Shown here one piece after another: positions 47,401 through 59,982 of a stretch of 64,000 nt of DNA. The position numbers and the translations under genes were made by a program. The notes beneath the pieces are model-generated. The model did not search any database, had not been told where the DNA came from, and saw only the letters and a list, made by a program, of their open reading frames with translations. The DNA is from Amaranthus tricolor (taxonomy: Eukaryota; Streptophyta; Magnoliopsida; Caryophyllales; Amaranthaceae), in contig NC_080057.1 of assembly GCF_026212465.1 (NCBI RefSeq), positions 15,501,487 through 15,565,486 on the forward strand, given 5' to 3'. Within the stretch, counting starts at the first letter, position 1; each line of letters begins with the position of its first letter.

Positions 47401-48297
47401 GAACGTGTATTGCAAAAAATTATAATCAAGTCGTTTGAGCTACTCTCTAGCAAGACCTACTGATTTCTTATTTGTTTGACACATATTATTGAAAAAGATT
47501 GCCTCTTTCTGATACTATCTCTTTGAAAGAGAGTAAGAGACTATCTCTTTGAGATATCTTAAGTGACCTCTTTGGCCTGTACAAATTTAAAAATAACGAA
47601 GTACAAAACGCAAAAAATTATAAAATAAAAAATTTCAAATAACCAACACACACTTCACTCCTACAATATTCGTTTTACATTCCCTATTCAAACCATTAAC
47701 TTCCCTTTAACACTCTTATCAAATTTTTGACAATATCTTCTGAAATTTTTGCACTAAATTATTTGATTGTTGTTCAACATAATTGCAGGTGATGTCAATT
47801 TTATACATTTTTGTGTGGGTGTTTAAAATCGAATATCAAATCTTTTTGGATCCGAAAATTTAAATATTCTGAACATCGATTTGGTTCTAATCCAGATAAA
47901 TAGAATATTTAGAATTTGTTTATCCGGTATATACCAAATTGAAAATTGAATATTTAATTTTAAAATTCTCTTTTTTAGCTTTTAAATTTTTTTATGAAAA
48001 ATTAGTTTTCCAACAGTTCTTATTAATTGTGATGGTAATAGATATTTATAATTCGTGTAATAGATGTTTATAAAAATTTTAATGCATGTATTTTTAGATA
48101 TCAAAGTAGATTTTTATAGGGGTTGTAGTAGGAACAATGTACAAAAGCAATATATTCATTTGATAATGAAACTTTGGTGAAAACCAAATATACTAAGTTA
48201 ATGATAAAATAAGTTAATGATAAAATAGGTATTTACCCGTACCAAGCACGAAATACAAGTATTGTTTTGCATAAAAGTATTAGATTACTAAAAAGTA
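47401..48297. other. AT-rich spacer
   Basis: Nothing recognised apart from a small palindromic 'gactatctctttga' repeat near 47512-47560. Confidence 0.4.
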
Positions 48298-48554
48298 CTC
48301 CCTCTGTTCTTTTTTGTTCTTCGCATTTGCTTTTTGCACAGTTTTCAAAGCAATTTTCGAGCCTCAATATCTCTGAATATGCATTATAAAAAATTATAAA
48401 AAATATATGATAAAAAAGTATACATTAAGATAAATCTAACGAGATCTCACATGCATATATTTTATCATCTATATATGTCTTTAAAATCTTAATTAAATTT
48501 CTCTTTCCAAAATAGAATATTCTAAACGGAAGGAATATTGAGAAACGAAGGGAG
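48298..48554. mobile_element. Stowaway-like MITE
   Basis: 257 bp, ends 'ctccctctgttctttttt' and 'gagaaacgaagggag', flanked by TA (48296-48297, 48555-48556). Confidence 0.75.
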
Positions 48555-48556
48555 TA

Positions 48557-48771
48557 CTTTATATATTCCATATGTTTTCATTTGTTCTTCCTATTCATTT
48601 TTTGTGCATATCCCATACAATATTAAAACTTAAAAATTTTTAATTGTGAGTTTTTAAAAATTCTAAAAATTTGATATTTTTAGAAAATATATATTGTGAA
48701 TAATCAATCAAGATCTCATATAAATATGTTTTTTAATATAAATCAATGAGAAATTATAGTCAAAGTTGACG

Positions 48772-48840
<69 letters not shown>

Positions 48841-48878
48841 TATTTGGGAAGAACATATGAAAACATATGAAATATATT
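48557..48878. mobile_element. Second MITE next to the first, with (TA)n inside
   Basis: Inverted arms 'tattccatatgttttcat' (48565-) and 'aacatatgaaaacatatg' (about 48850-48868) enclose a pure (TA)n at 48774-48838. The ends nearly touch the preceding MITE. Confidence 0.6.
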
Positions 48879-51800
48879 TCTACTTAATAATTAGAAAGAG
48901 CATATATTATTAATATAAACTTAAATTTTCTTTTAAAAAAGTGACAAATAAATATGAGTAACAAAAAAAATTAAAATAAATAAATTTTATTCATGATTGT
49001 TAACAATTTATGACAAATAAGAAATTAACAACAATAAAAGAAAACAATTATAAGAGTTATGCCGTTAATAAATTAACCTTGAAAAAATTCATGCTTTATT
49101 TAGTTATTTATTATCTTTCACATCCCTTACAAGTTGTCTAATTAATTGTCAATAATACCTTGTAATAAAAGGACAATTCATTTTTGTTTGACATCTATTC
49201 CCATCGAACATAATATTAAAGTTCTGAAACCAATATCATGCTCATTTAACTCGGCACATTTTTTTTAGTAAAATCATATAAATCATATTATAGCCAAAAT
49301 CGAAGTCAAAATTTGTAAAATTAGTCTCAAATAGAACATATTTTAAAAATAGGTCAAATTTCATTAGACCATACTATAATGTCAGTGTTCATACGGATAA
49401 TGTTTTTTTTGTTTTTTAAAGGGAAAATCCTCAAAATAACAATATTATGTTTTAGACGAAATTAAGTTTTTATAAAAGAGTGATATATGTATCATTCTAT
49501 ATTTTTATATAAAACTCTAGCAAAGTATGACTCTCCTTTTAAATCTATTAACTCATATGATCAAATCCATAACACGCGCGTTGTTACATAAGGCAGTCTT
49601 ACTATAACACGCACTCTATATATTAGGTAAATAGCGCAATTAATAAAAGTACATAAATATGGACATAATTTGCTCATTATTTTGATATCGTTTCGCCAAG
49701 AATAATTACATCCATACATGTACGGTACGTATCCATAGCTACAATTGATAACCCATTTCTATTGTTCTTGTTTTGGCTAACTTAGATTTTTAACTTTGGT
49801 AAGATGTTATATTGTTGAAGTATTTTTATAATTTGATTGTACAACTACGATTAAAAATCAATATATGATTAAAAACAATATAAATGACAAATAGTATTGA
49901 TCTCATTATAGGTAATTTATACTTTTATAAAAATTTAACAAAAGCTTATCTAAAAAAGAAAAAAATTAACACAAGCTAGCAAATATCAAACATAGCTTTT
50001 TCTGAGGGATAATTGACTTGTAGATCAAATATATTATCATTCTTGGTGAAAAATTATAATTTAAGTGCAATTAGATTGTATGTCCAGTAAATTACAACTA
50101 AATTCAAATTTATAGTTTAAAAAATTAGAATATCGGTCTGATAAAAAAAATCACAAGCTCAGAAATAAATGTAAATTTTATTAATGAATATTGATTATAA
50201 TAAAGAGAATATTTGAAAGAAAATACTTATTATATATGTTAAGTTTGTATGTAATTGACTGAAACTTTGAAAATAATTTTTAAAGAGTTTGAAATCTTTG
50301 AAATTCATTGCTTACATTAGTTTTACCAAAAAAATGACTACAGGGATTTAATAAAATTTACTCATTCATTAATTATGATAGATTGATAAGAAATTAATTA
50401 ACTATTTTCCCATAAATATCTGATGTAGCTTTAGGTGGGAAAAGAACTCTTATGGTGGTGACACATGTCTAGTATTCTATTGTTTTAGTAGAGATTGATG
50501 TAGAATGAAATAAGTATAAACAATAAATTTTAGATGATTCATTCGTAGAAACTTAATTCATCAAAAAAGACACTATATTGATCACGGCCGTCTTAAACAT
50601 TATAAAGGCCCTGGTCTAATCTTAAAATTGGGCCCAAACAAAAAAAATTAAAAAATTTTATTTCAAAAACCCATATTACTTTATTATAATTTTAAAGTAT
50701 GCTCCACCTTCTACTTCATAAAACGGATAAATAAATCATATACAATTTTTAATAAACAAAATAAAATGTAAAGATTATTGAATTACATAATAAATAATTG
50801 CAAATTCATATAAAAAATCATAGATAAAGACTATATTTGACTTACTTGAAATAGAATATGGGTACTCAAAGAAAATTGTTAACCAAATAAAAGATCTTTT
50901 TTTTGTTGAAGAAGGAGGTAAGTAGAAATTATAACCCATTTACTCATGTAAATGACGCCATTTTTTAGGTAACAACAATATTTTTAATAACCTAAATTAC
51001 AATAGGTAAGAGGTATTGGTAATAACAATATTTTTCATAGTAATAAAATAGGTAATACAAAATTATTTCCTTAACTAAATTAGAATGATTTGAAAGCATA
51101 AATTTTAATAACCTAATCTGTATACTTATTTTAAGACTTGTGTTTTCTCGTATATTATCTCGTATTAATAAATAAGACAATCATATTATCTAGCTGTTTT
51201 TTTCTGAGATATTACACAGTTAATAGCATTAAATAAGGTAAGAGTCAATTGACAAACTTATGAGACAATCAATTTACATAGTTGTAATATAAATTATTAG
51301 TAATTAGTAATTAGTAATAATTAGTATTGTTCAATTAGTACTTACCACAATTAAATCTAAATAATTTAAGACGGATATATAGACAGAAAATTTATCCAAT
51401 TTAGTTTGATAATTGACAGCATTAATTAGTAATTAGTATTGTCCAATTATTTACTTACCACAATTAAATCAAAATAATTTAAGACATAATTTTTTGAAAA
51501 ATGTTTATCTAATTTACTTGACATTTGACAACAATAATTAAGGTAAATTAACTTTGAAAAAAACTGATACTGATTACATTAAATGGTAATTACATTTAAA
51601 AACAAAAAATTAAAAAATTAAAAACCTTATGACTTCATCAAGATATTGAGCGGGAAGAAATGTGTTGTAGTAGTGCCAAGTGGCAGATTCTCTTATTGGT
51701 TTAGAGAATAATATAAGATGATATGATTTCACGTATTGATAAAGGATGTGTTCATAGACATCATAGTTTGTAATAATATAACTTTTAAGATAATAAAAAA

Positions 51801-51924
51801 TTATAAAAAAAATTATATATTATAAAACATAGTAGTAAAATTTAATGAATCAAATCAGACCAAATTAGATTTTTTAACAATAATATAAGATAAAACAATA
51901 TCGAAAAGTAGTTTTTTATGATAT
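48879..51924. other. Long AT-rich stretch without genes
   Basis: No coding sequence supported. 'cacggccgtcttaaacatta' with 'aaggccctgg' and 'gggccc' (50582-50636) looks like a ZMYM-type hAT terminus. 51290-51520 has a loose duplication around 'attagtaattagtatt'. Confidence 0.4.
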
Positions 51925-52520
51925 GTGAAGTAGGTCTTATCTTATGTGAAGTAGTTGTTTATGGTACGTATAGTATGTGTTTATGTTATGTTTAGTGGAT
52001 GTTTATGGTTTGTGAAGTAAGTGTTCATGGTATGTGAAGTAGGCATTTATAGTATTCAAAGTAGGTTTTTATCTTATTTATAATAGGTGTTTATTGTATT
52101 TAAAGTAGGTTTTCTGATCATTCAAAATTAGAAGATTATAATTTTCAAAGTAGTTATTTTTCTAATTTAAAGTTGGTATTTATAGGATATATAGTAGGTT
52201 TTATCTTATCAATAGTTGGTTTTTATTGTATTCAAAGTATGAGTTTGTTATGTAAAGTAAGTGTTTCTGATATGTGAAGTAGATGTTTATGGTATGTGAA
52301 GGTGTTTATGGCAAGTGAAATAGGAGATCATACTATGTATATTAGGTGTTTATGGCATGTATATATAGTAGGTGTTTATAGTATATGTAGGACATGTTTA
52401 AGATATGTGAAGTAAGTATTTAGGATATGTATAGTGGTGTTTATGGCATATATGGTAGGTCTTTATGGTATGAATAGTAGGTCTTTATTATATGTATAGT
52501 AGGTGTTTATGGTTTGCTTA
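51925..52520. repeat. Degenerate tandem repeats, 'gtaggtgtttatggtatgt' type
   Basis: Units of about 26-32 bp such as 'gtgtttatggtatgtgaag' and 'gtaggtctttatggtatg' repeat some 20 times with much variation. The same motif family recurs at 58525-58640 and 59330-59630. Confidence 0.7.
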
Positions 52521-52681
52521 TCAAGAAGCGACGAATCATCGCAAATCACTAGAAAGTTACATTCTATAGGGTTTTAAAAAGCAATGAGTTGCCGCTATTA
52601 GGCGACGACTCATCATTGGTGCTTTAAACGAGTTCACGTTTCCTACTACTTGCAGTTGGTACTTAAACTTAATTTAATGTA

Positions 52682-52876
52682 GGCAAAATGTTAAAAAACT
52701 ACCTAGTATATACCCCATTTTGCAAAAAACTAGCTTAAATAAAAAGTTTTGCAAAAAACTACCTTATATAATACAATTGTTTGCAAAACACTACCTTATA
52801 ACGGATTGTGGCCTTTGACCGCTATCTTTAACCGTTGACCCGCATGTGAAACGCACGTGATGCATTACTGTATTTA

Positions 52877-52954
<78 letters not shown>

Positions 52955-53025
52955 AATTTTTTTTTAAATAAAAATAATAATAATAATAATAATTAAAAAT
53001 AAAATAAAAATAAAAACAAAAGTAA

Positions 53026-53059
<34 letters not shown>

Positions 53060-53188
53060 TAAATAAAATAAAAATTTTAAAAAAAATTTAAAATAAAATT
53101 AATTTTTATTTTTTTTACTTTTGTTTTTATTTTTATTTTATTTAAAATTTTTTTTATTATTATTTTTTTTATTTTTAAAAAAATTAAA

Positions 53189-53252
<64 letters not shown>

Positions 53253-53304
53253 AATAAAAACAAAAACTAAAAAAAATAATAATAATTAAAATTTAAAAAA
53301 ATAA

Positions 53305-53341
<37 letters not shown>

Positions 53342-53707
53342 TTAAAATTAAAAATAAAAATAAAAAAAATAATTATAATAATAATAAAAAAATATAAAAA
53401 AAATTAGTTTTTTTAAATTTTTTTTATTTTTATATTTATTATTATTTTTTTATTTTTACTTTTCTTTATATTTTTATTTTATTTTAAATTTTATTATTAT
53501 TATTTTTTTATTTAAAAAAAAAAAAATAATAATAATAATAATAATAATAAATATAAAATAAAAAATAATAATTTTATTTTAAATTTTTTTTAAAATTTTT
53601 ATTTTATTTATTTTATTATTATTATTTTTTTTTTCTTTTGTTTTTATTTTTTTTTATTTTAAATTATTATTATTATTATTTTTTTTTATTTTTTTAAAAT
53701 AAAAAAT

Positions 53708-53749
<42 letters not shown>

Positions 53750-53969
53750 AATAAAATAAAATAAAAATAAAAATTAAATACAGTAATGCATCACGTGCGT
53801 CTCACATGCGGGTCAACGGTTAAAGATAGCGGTCAAAGGCCACAATCCGTTATAAGGTAGTGTTTTGCAAACAATTGTATTATATAAGGTAGTTTTTTGC
53901 AAAAATTTTTATTTAAGGTAGTTTTTTGCAAAATGGGGTATATACTAGATAGTTTTTTAACATTTTGCC
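52682..53969. mobile_element. MULE with microsatellite core, 9-bp TSD
   Basis: Arms of about 199 bp (52682-52880 and 53771-53969) are near-perfect inverted repeats beginning 'ggcaaaatgttaaaaaacta'. The perfect 9-bp duplication tttaatgta flanks it (52673-52681, 53970-53978), as in Mutator-like elements. All of 52881-53770 is ATT/AAT, (A)n and (T)n simple sequence in blocks that alternate strand, so it too can fold back. The arms carry the only GC-containing part ('gtcaacggttaaagatagcg'). Confidence 0.85.
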
Positions 53970-53978
53970 TTTAATGTA

Positions 53979-54659
53979 ATTTAATTAGTAAAGTTATCAG
54001 TTTCTTGGAGAGAGTGTTATCAAACTAAACTACTTGTATAAATAGGAAGCTTTTACTTTTTAGTTAGACATATTATCATTATTTTTTGAGTTTTTAGTTA
54101 TCTTTGATATTTTTACGTAAATTCAGTTTTAAATTGTTTTATGGCCTATGACTGACCTGGTTAAGACGGGTCGGGTACTCAACCCGATTAAGATGAGTCG
54201 GAGCCCGGTTAAGATGGGTTGGGCTCGTAATTTATATTTTTTCCCATTTAATGATCTGCCAAATACGATAGGGGTGGCGTTTTCTTGAACAGTAATAATT
54301 AAATCTATGCTTAATAAACCCTAGTTTAAATAACTTTATTAATCTTTTTAATTAAACAGTAATTTAGGATTGAGGTACATGAAAGGTTAAAATCATAATA
54401 GTTTAGCTAATAAAACAAAAGTTTGAGGATTAACTGGTAAGGTCTTAAAAAGATATTAATTGATATAGCGAAAGCTTAAGATTAATTCGATCAATTTAAG
54501 TCATCATATAAAGATTTAATTTTAAAAATAATTTATTTTCATACTAGAATTAGGTTATTCCCGATATCCTAAAATGTCACAATACTGTTTTTAAAAAGCA
54601 ACAGTTCATGTTTAGTTTATTTTACCAGCATATATTTATAGTTTAGTTTCGTCCGCTAC
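53979..54659. other. Spacer
   Basis: No gene seen. 'gatgagtcggagcccggtta' near 54190 lies in a small repeat of 'cccg.ttaagatg.gtcg' (54155-54230), possibly a hAT-like subterminal scrap. Confidence 0.35.
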
Positions 54660-56005
54660 TGATAATACCTTATTTTGTGTATTTTTCCATTTCAATTTCG
54701 ATTTTATTAAGTAGAATTTCGATTTAACTATATAACAATTAGAGAAATTACTTTATAGAATAGCTTTATTGATGTAATTCTCTAGATGATAATTCTAGCT
54801 TAGAAGGTTATTATGTAAATATATCATTTCAAGCAAAGAATCGAATCAGACTAGGATGCGCAGCCTGCGGAGTTTTACGCGGCTCACGCGTACGCGACAT
54901 ACGGCGTTTTACGCAGCACGCGCACATCAGTCTGTAGGGTGGGCGGCTATTTTACTTTTTCCATTCCGGCTTTCATTTTCAATTGGATATTTAGAGGGGT
55001 TTAGGACGCGACTTGCAGAGAGGAATGATGAGCAAATCCAATGGCAAGAAGCTTCATCAAATCTTTATAAATAGGCAAGAAAACTTAGGAATGGGGGGAG
55101 CTTGTAATTTTTCATTAAAATACTTCTTCTTCTTCGTTTCTATTTTGCCATGGTTATGGAGCTTCAAGCTTAAATTTTCATTTCTTGAGGAAGGTTGATT
55201 AGAAACTTCTAATTACTCATTATACGAATTTCTCTACTTAACATACTTTTAATTATTGGAAATTTCTTATTATAATCTGATGAATATTGTTTGAATTGGA
55301 AATCAACTATTATTCTTATTATTGCAATATTCATTTATGCTAAATCTATTTGCAAAATCAGTTAGTCTTGTACTTGGATTAATGGTAGCAACTAGTTCTA
55401 ATTGTGAATGCAGATTATGAATGATTAAAATCTAAATGAACTTTTCATTTTGATTGAAAACTATTTGCTTGAATAGTTTTAGCAAACCTATTAGTTCTCT
55501 TTTCTTAAAGCTATTGTTGGATTGAATTTTATCTTTGATTGGAGTGAATTGACTAATGATAAGAGCTTTACATTCAAACTGATTTTGATGTTTAGCTACA
55601 ATTAAGGAGAATAGAAGTATAATCATCTTCACAATAGGTAGTCAAAAGTGAATTTCTTAAGTAAAGTATTCAATGATCAATGAGATACAAGAAATATACA
55701 ATTAACTTAACTCAAGATATCCTTTCCATTGATTTTTATAAAACACCATTGTTATAGATTTCACTTAGTTCATTGCTTGTTCAAGTTATTTTATTTTAGA
55801 AAGACAAATCAAAACCCCCCCTTTCTTTGTGTTATTGATTGTTTTCAATTTCATCTTCCGAAGCACATATTGTACTAAAACCTTCTCAAATCCCATCTCT
55901 CTGTGGATACGAACCTTACTACCCTACTACATTAAGTTGTATTTGGAAAGTAAGTGAATTTTTATTTTTGGGTTAGAGTTTAGGCGACTGAGAAATAACC
56001 TACCA
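54660..56005 (+). mobile_element. Solo Athila LTR
   Basis: 1346 bp from TGATAATACC to CCTACCA, same family as the LTRs at 11884 and 21433, opposite orientation. Flanks gctac (54655-54659) and actac (56006-56010) match at 4 of 5 bases. The GC-rich block (54858-54935) is longer here and contains a second 'gttttacgc' unit. The ORFs inside are not conserved genes. Confidence 0.85.
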
Positions 56006-56519
56006 ACTACCTCACCCCCCCGAACCCTGACTTTATGCGGGACACTAGGCTGATCACCATGAACATGACCATTTTAGTAGTTTCTTTGATCAATTTTATT
56101 TGTATTAGATATAAATAAGAATTATTTATATTGTTATGTATTGCGTAATTATAAGAATAAGATAAATCAATTAACTAACTACTTTGTGATGGACTCGTTA
56201 TCTACACGTACACCGTGCGCTTGTGGTTGAAATAAAATTCACTTCAGTTTTTTGGTGTAGTTGCTTGGAAAGCTACAAATAATTTTTGCTTATTTCTTTG
56301 AATTACATGATGTTGCATTTGTGTTGTCCTCCTTCCCCCAAAACATACCTTTGTTTGTGAGTAGGAGAGCTCGTTTCTTATACTAGTTAGACCCTGAAAT
56401 TAAAGCCAGGACAAGCAAGTCAAACACAAAGAGGCTTAGAAAGATTAGATGACAACGAGAAGCGATTGCCAACATCAACAATAAGTATTTTGGCCAAATG
56501 GATTCACCCTCACTCGCCT
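56006..56519. other. Spacer
   Basis: No clear gene; possibly the 5' part of the gypsy relic that follows. Confidence 0.35.
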
Positions 56520-56720
56520 AATCATCAATTTCATGCATTTGAAGCCAGACTTCAGTACAAAAACTTTGAACTGAAACCTCACCTCATCAAATGATCAAGA
56601 GGAACCAATTTGTGGGGCATGCCTCTAAAATCCCACATGATCATATTGCATATATTTTAAACAACAGTACTTTGGTTTCTTTCTTCAAATCATGGGAGAG
56701 GTTCAAACAGCAACAGAAAA
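56520..56720 (+). pseudogene. Ty3/gypsy gag fragment
   Basis: Two adjoining frames read 'ARLQYKNFELKPHLIK' and, after a one-base shift, 'RNQFVGHASKIPHDHIAYIL' and 'SFFKSWERFKQQQK'. This is the order of blocks in plant Athila/Tat gag (FELKP..LI, NQF.G....P..HI, WERFK). Beyond this point only scraps can be followed. Confidence 0.6.
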
Positions 56721-57127
56721 TTTGTACTCTAAATTAATTCCTTAGTCAGCTTGAGTCTCACAATAAGGAGCCTAATCAAATGAATGATGTGACTACATGA
56801 AGTGGTAAATAGCTGAGAGATATGTCGAAGATGATCTGTGACAGTTGGTGAAATAAAGGTCGTGCAAGAGGTGATTGTTGGTGAAAAGTTTGAAATAAAA
56901 TTTGAACATTATTTATGGGAAACAACAAAGCGTCAAGGGCAAACCTCATAATATTCAACTGCCAATTTTTTTTTTATTTTGAAATAGGCAAAATTGTGGT
57001 GTGCATTTAATGCAAAGGATGCTCATGTGGGAGTAATGAAGAAAAAATACCCTAAGGGTGATGAGTCACACCTAAGGGATGTTAGATCTATAGTAGTGAC
57101 TAGTACAAAAGTGGTTTAAGTGAAAAA
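56721..57127. other. Decayed element interior
   Basis: No clear coding; a run of T at 56965-56975. Confidence 0.35.
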
Positions 57128-57605
57128 AGTAAAAGTTCCCAAACGAACCTAATCAAGATGGATAGGATCTAGATAATAAGGTTCCCAAAACATCCTGATC
57201 CAAAGGGATAGGATTCAAACAATACAAGTTCTTACAAGATCCTAATTCAGGGGGATAAGATCCAGATAGTAAAATCATTGTAGGAACCTAATCCAGATAG
57301 GGAGTACCTTGACGGTAAAGTTCGAACAGGACCCTAATCTAGAGGGATAGGACCCTTATGGTAAAATTCCTAGAAGATCCCAATCTAACGGAATAGGATC
57401 TAGATGTTGACTTATCAAGATTCCTAAAAGACCCTGATTTAGAGGGATAGGTTCCAAATAGTAAAATTTATAAAAGATCCTAATCTAAAAGAATAGGAAC
57501 CAGACAAAAAGTTTCCAAAAGATCTTAATTCAGAGGGAGAGGACCCTGATAGTAAAGTTTCTAGAGTATCTCGATCCAAAGGGGTCAGATCCATATGATA
57601 AGATT
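57128..57605 (+). repeat. Minisatellite, ten units of 46-48 bp
   Basis: Consensus 'aaagttcctaaaagatccta' + 'atctagagggataggatcc' + 'agatagt'. Units begin near 57130, 57179, 57227, 57273, 57318, 57364, 57419, 57465, 57511 and 57556. It lies just before a polypurine tract and LTR, so it belongs to the 3' region of a Tat-like element, where such arrays are common. Confidence 0.8.
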
Positions 57606-57669
57606 CTAATAAGAATATGACCACACAAGGATACAGAATTACGAATCATGTACCATGTTTTAATGGTCT

Positions 57670-58400
57670 AAGGGGGAAATTGTGTGTTTGGATCGAAATT
57701 TTGAAAACAGGGTCCTGATCCTTCACACTTAAGTAGGAGATAACAATAAAAATCTAATAAACGATGTGACATTAAAGGCAAAGCTTATAATGAAACAATT
57801 TAACCATTGTGCTTAGTCTCTTTGTATGATACGGTAAAGACGTATGTTTAGTGATAAAGTATGGAAGCTTTCACACAACAAAAAAACATACAGAAGGTTG
57901 CCACTTGCCACTTGCCACTTGCCACTTGCCACATATATAGGTGTGATTGACTTTACACTAAAAGCTAGGGAATTATGAAAGGCCACTAGCTGAATGTTGA
58001 CGGTAGTGTATGAGGGTCAAATTAGACATTTCCTAGCATAATTAGGATAACACTGCTCCAAGTCAATCATAAGGTATAAATAATTCTACGTTCTGCCCCT
58101 TCCTGGTAACTAACAAATTATATGACAAAACCCCTTAATTTATTGCTATCAATCCTTTATGAATTAATTTTCTTGCATTTACTCTTGCAAAGGAAAATAT
58201 TTATTAAGTTCACACGCCATAAATAAATTCTTGTCAATTTCCTCCATTTCAAGGCCACAATACACTTAAGATTGGGCTTTCTAAGTACTCAACTTATATT
58301 TTCACTGACTTGAGCGTCAAAGCAGGCCCCAAAAAAACCATCTAGGCCCCTCTAACATATGTTACTTGTGTAGAATAATTCATTGAATGGTCCTATTGCA
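57670..58400 (+). mobile_element. Tat-like gypsy LTR with polypurine tract
   Basis: 'aagggggaaat' (57670-57680) precedes 'tgtgtgtttgg' (LTR start 57681). A TATA box 'tataaataa' lies at 58075-58083 and 'gacttgagcgtca' at 58307-58319, a motif typical near the end of Tat/Retand-type LTRs. A (ccacttg)n run of about five copies lies at 57897-57932. The exact end was not fixed; it is beyond 58319. Confidence 0.6.
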
Positions 58401-58524
58401 AGAACGGCTAAATAGTAAAGATAAGCCTCTCAAACAACAATATCTCTCTCAAAAAACCCAAATACTAACCAAGTTTAATGCTAATTAATTTTATTCAGTC
58501 CTTGGCAAGAACACATTATATAAT

Positions 58525-58640
58525 GTCTTTGTTTGGTGTTTGTAGTATTCATAGTAGATGTTTACAGTATCCATAGCAGGTGACTATAGCATTTATAGTA
58601 GGTGTTTATAGTATCAACAGTTTGTATCATATATTATGTA
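58525..58640. repeat. Degenerate 'gtaggtgtttatagtat' repeats
   Basis: About four loose units ('agtagatgtttacagtatcc', 'gtaggtgtttatagtatc') of the family also at 51925 and 59330. Confidence 0.6.
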
Positions 58641-59329
58641 TAATAACTTACAATATTGATAATATACATTATTTAATGTGTTTATTTGGTGTTTTTAAAC
58701 AATTTGCTTTACTCTTTGAGGATGTTTAAATTCTCTTTTCTAAGTGTCCCCTAAGTCCCTTTTTTTCTTTCCTTTGTGACTATTTTTTCTGAATCAAGGA
58801 CAACGAATAGTGCATTTGTTATTGTTGTTTGTAATTACTCCTCTTGGGCCATATATTCTTGCATTGTATTCTTTATTACAACTTTATATGCTTTTTACAT
58901 ACAACTCCTCAATAAACTTTTTAGCATTTTCTTCATATTGTGATTTTAAAACAAGATTATAAAACTTACGATCCATATTGTGCCTCCATTTTAGTGTCAC
59001 CAACTTGTGTTGCGTATTATTGTTTTCATTATGAGGTACGTTTTGATTTTTGAATATGATTGTCCATACTTCCATTTTGGTAAACTTCGTACATCGTGGT
59101 AGTATGTATATTCAGGGTTTTTAGATACATAATATTAATAGTTATGTAGTATTATTCGCAAGTAATTACAACACAATTAATCACTTGCCTCAAAAATTTT
59201 GCAAGTGCAATTCGCATTGATATCACCTTAAAAGTTTAGGTATGTTACTGTTTATATACATTTTGGATAGTCATGTTGCCAAACCCTACATCATGTATAA
59301 TAATAAATACGAATAATTTAAATTGATTG
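58641..59329. other. AT-rich spacer
   Basis: No supported gene. Confidence 0.35.
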
Positions 59330-59630
59330 TTTAGGGCGTGTTTAGTACATATTTTCAATGGTTATTATAAGTATTTAAAGTATTTTTAAGAGTTGTTTAT
59401 AGTATTTTTTACATTGTTCATGATAGTTCGTAATAATATTTTGAGTAGGTTTTTATATTAGTCATATTAGGTGTTTATATAGTTTAAGTAGGTGTTGATA
59501 AAATCAAAGTAGGTCTTTATTTTTTATTATGTAGGTGTGTATATTTTATTTACTAGGTCTTTATATTATTCAAAAAAGGTGTTTATACTATATGTAGTAA
59601 GTGTTTATAATGTGAAAATTATGAGCATAA
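59330..59630. repeat. Degenerate 'gtaggtgtttatattatt' repeats
   Basis: About ten loose units of 25-30 bp such as 'attaggtgtttatatagttt' and 'agtaggtctttattt'. Confidence 0.6.
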
Positions 59631-59982
59631 TTGTAGAAATGTAATCTTTTAGACTTAATTGACTTCAATTACATAATATGTTCTAGCTGTCTTGAATTCC
59701 TACTTAAAGTCTCTAGTAAAACATTATGATCACCTAAAATTAATCAAATGTATTTCATCTTTATAAATTGTCCTATTTATATATAGCGTTCACACTTGAT
59801 CAAAGGACATCCAATTTCTTCAGTGTTCATGCTGGTGTAAAATGAGATAAGATCGTTTGGCATATATTATCCATTTAGATTCATATTTTAGCTTATAGTT
59901 CTTAATAAACTAAAACAAAAAGTAGGATGTTGTATTTCAAAATTAGTAACTATGATGTTTCTCCCTTATTTGGCAATCCTTG

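Noticed and set aside
54856..55198. ORFs in the solo Athila LTR and the matching region at 12689-12886
   Set aside because: They lie in LTR sequence and are not kept in frame between copies.
57897..57932. CRISPR-like short repeats
   Set aside because: A simple 7-bp tandem run without spacers, in plant DNA.
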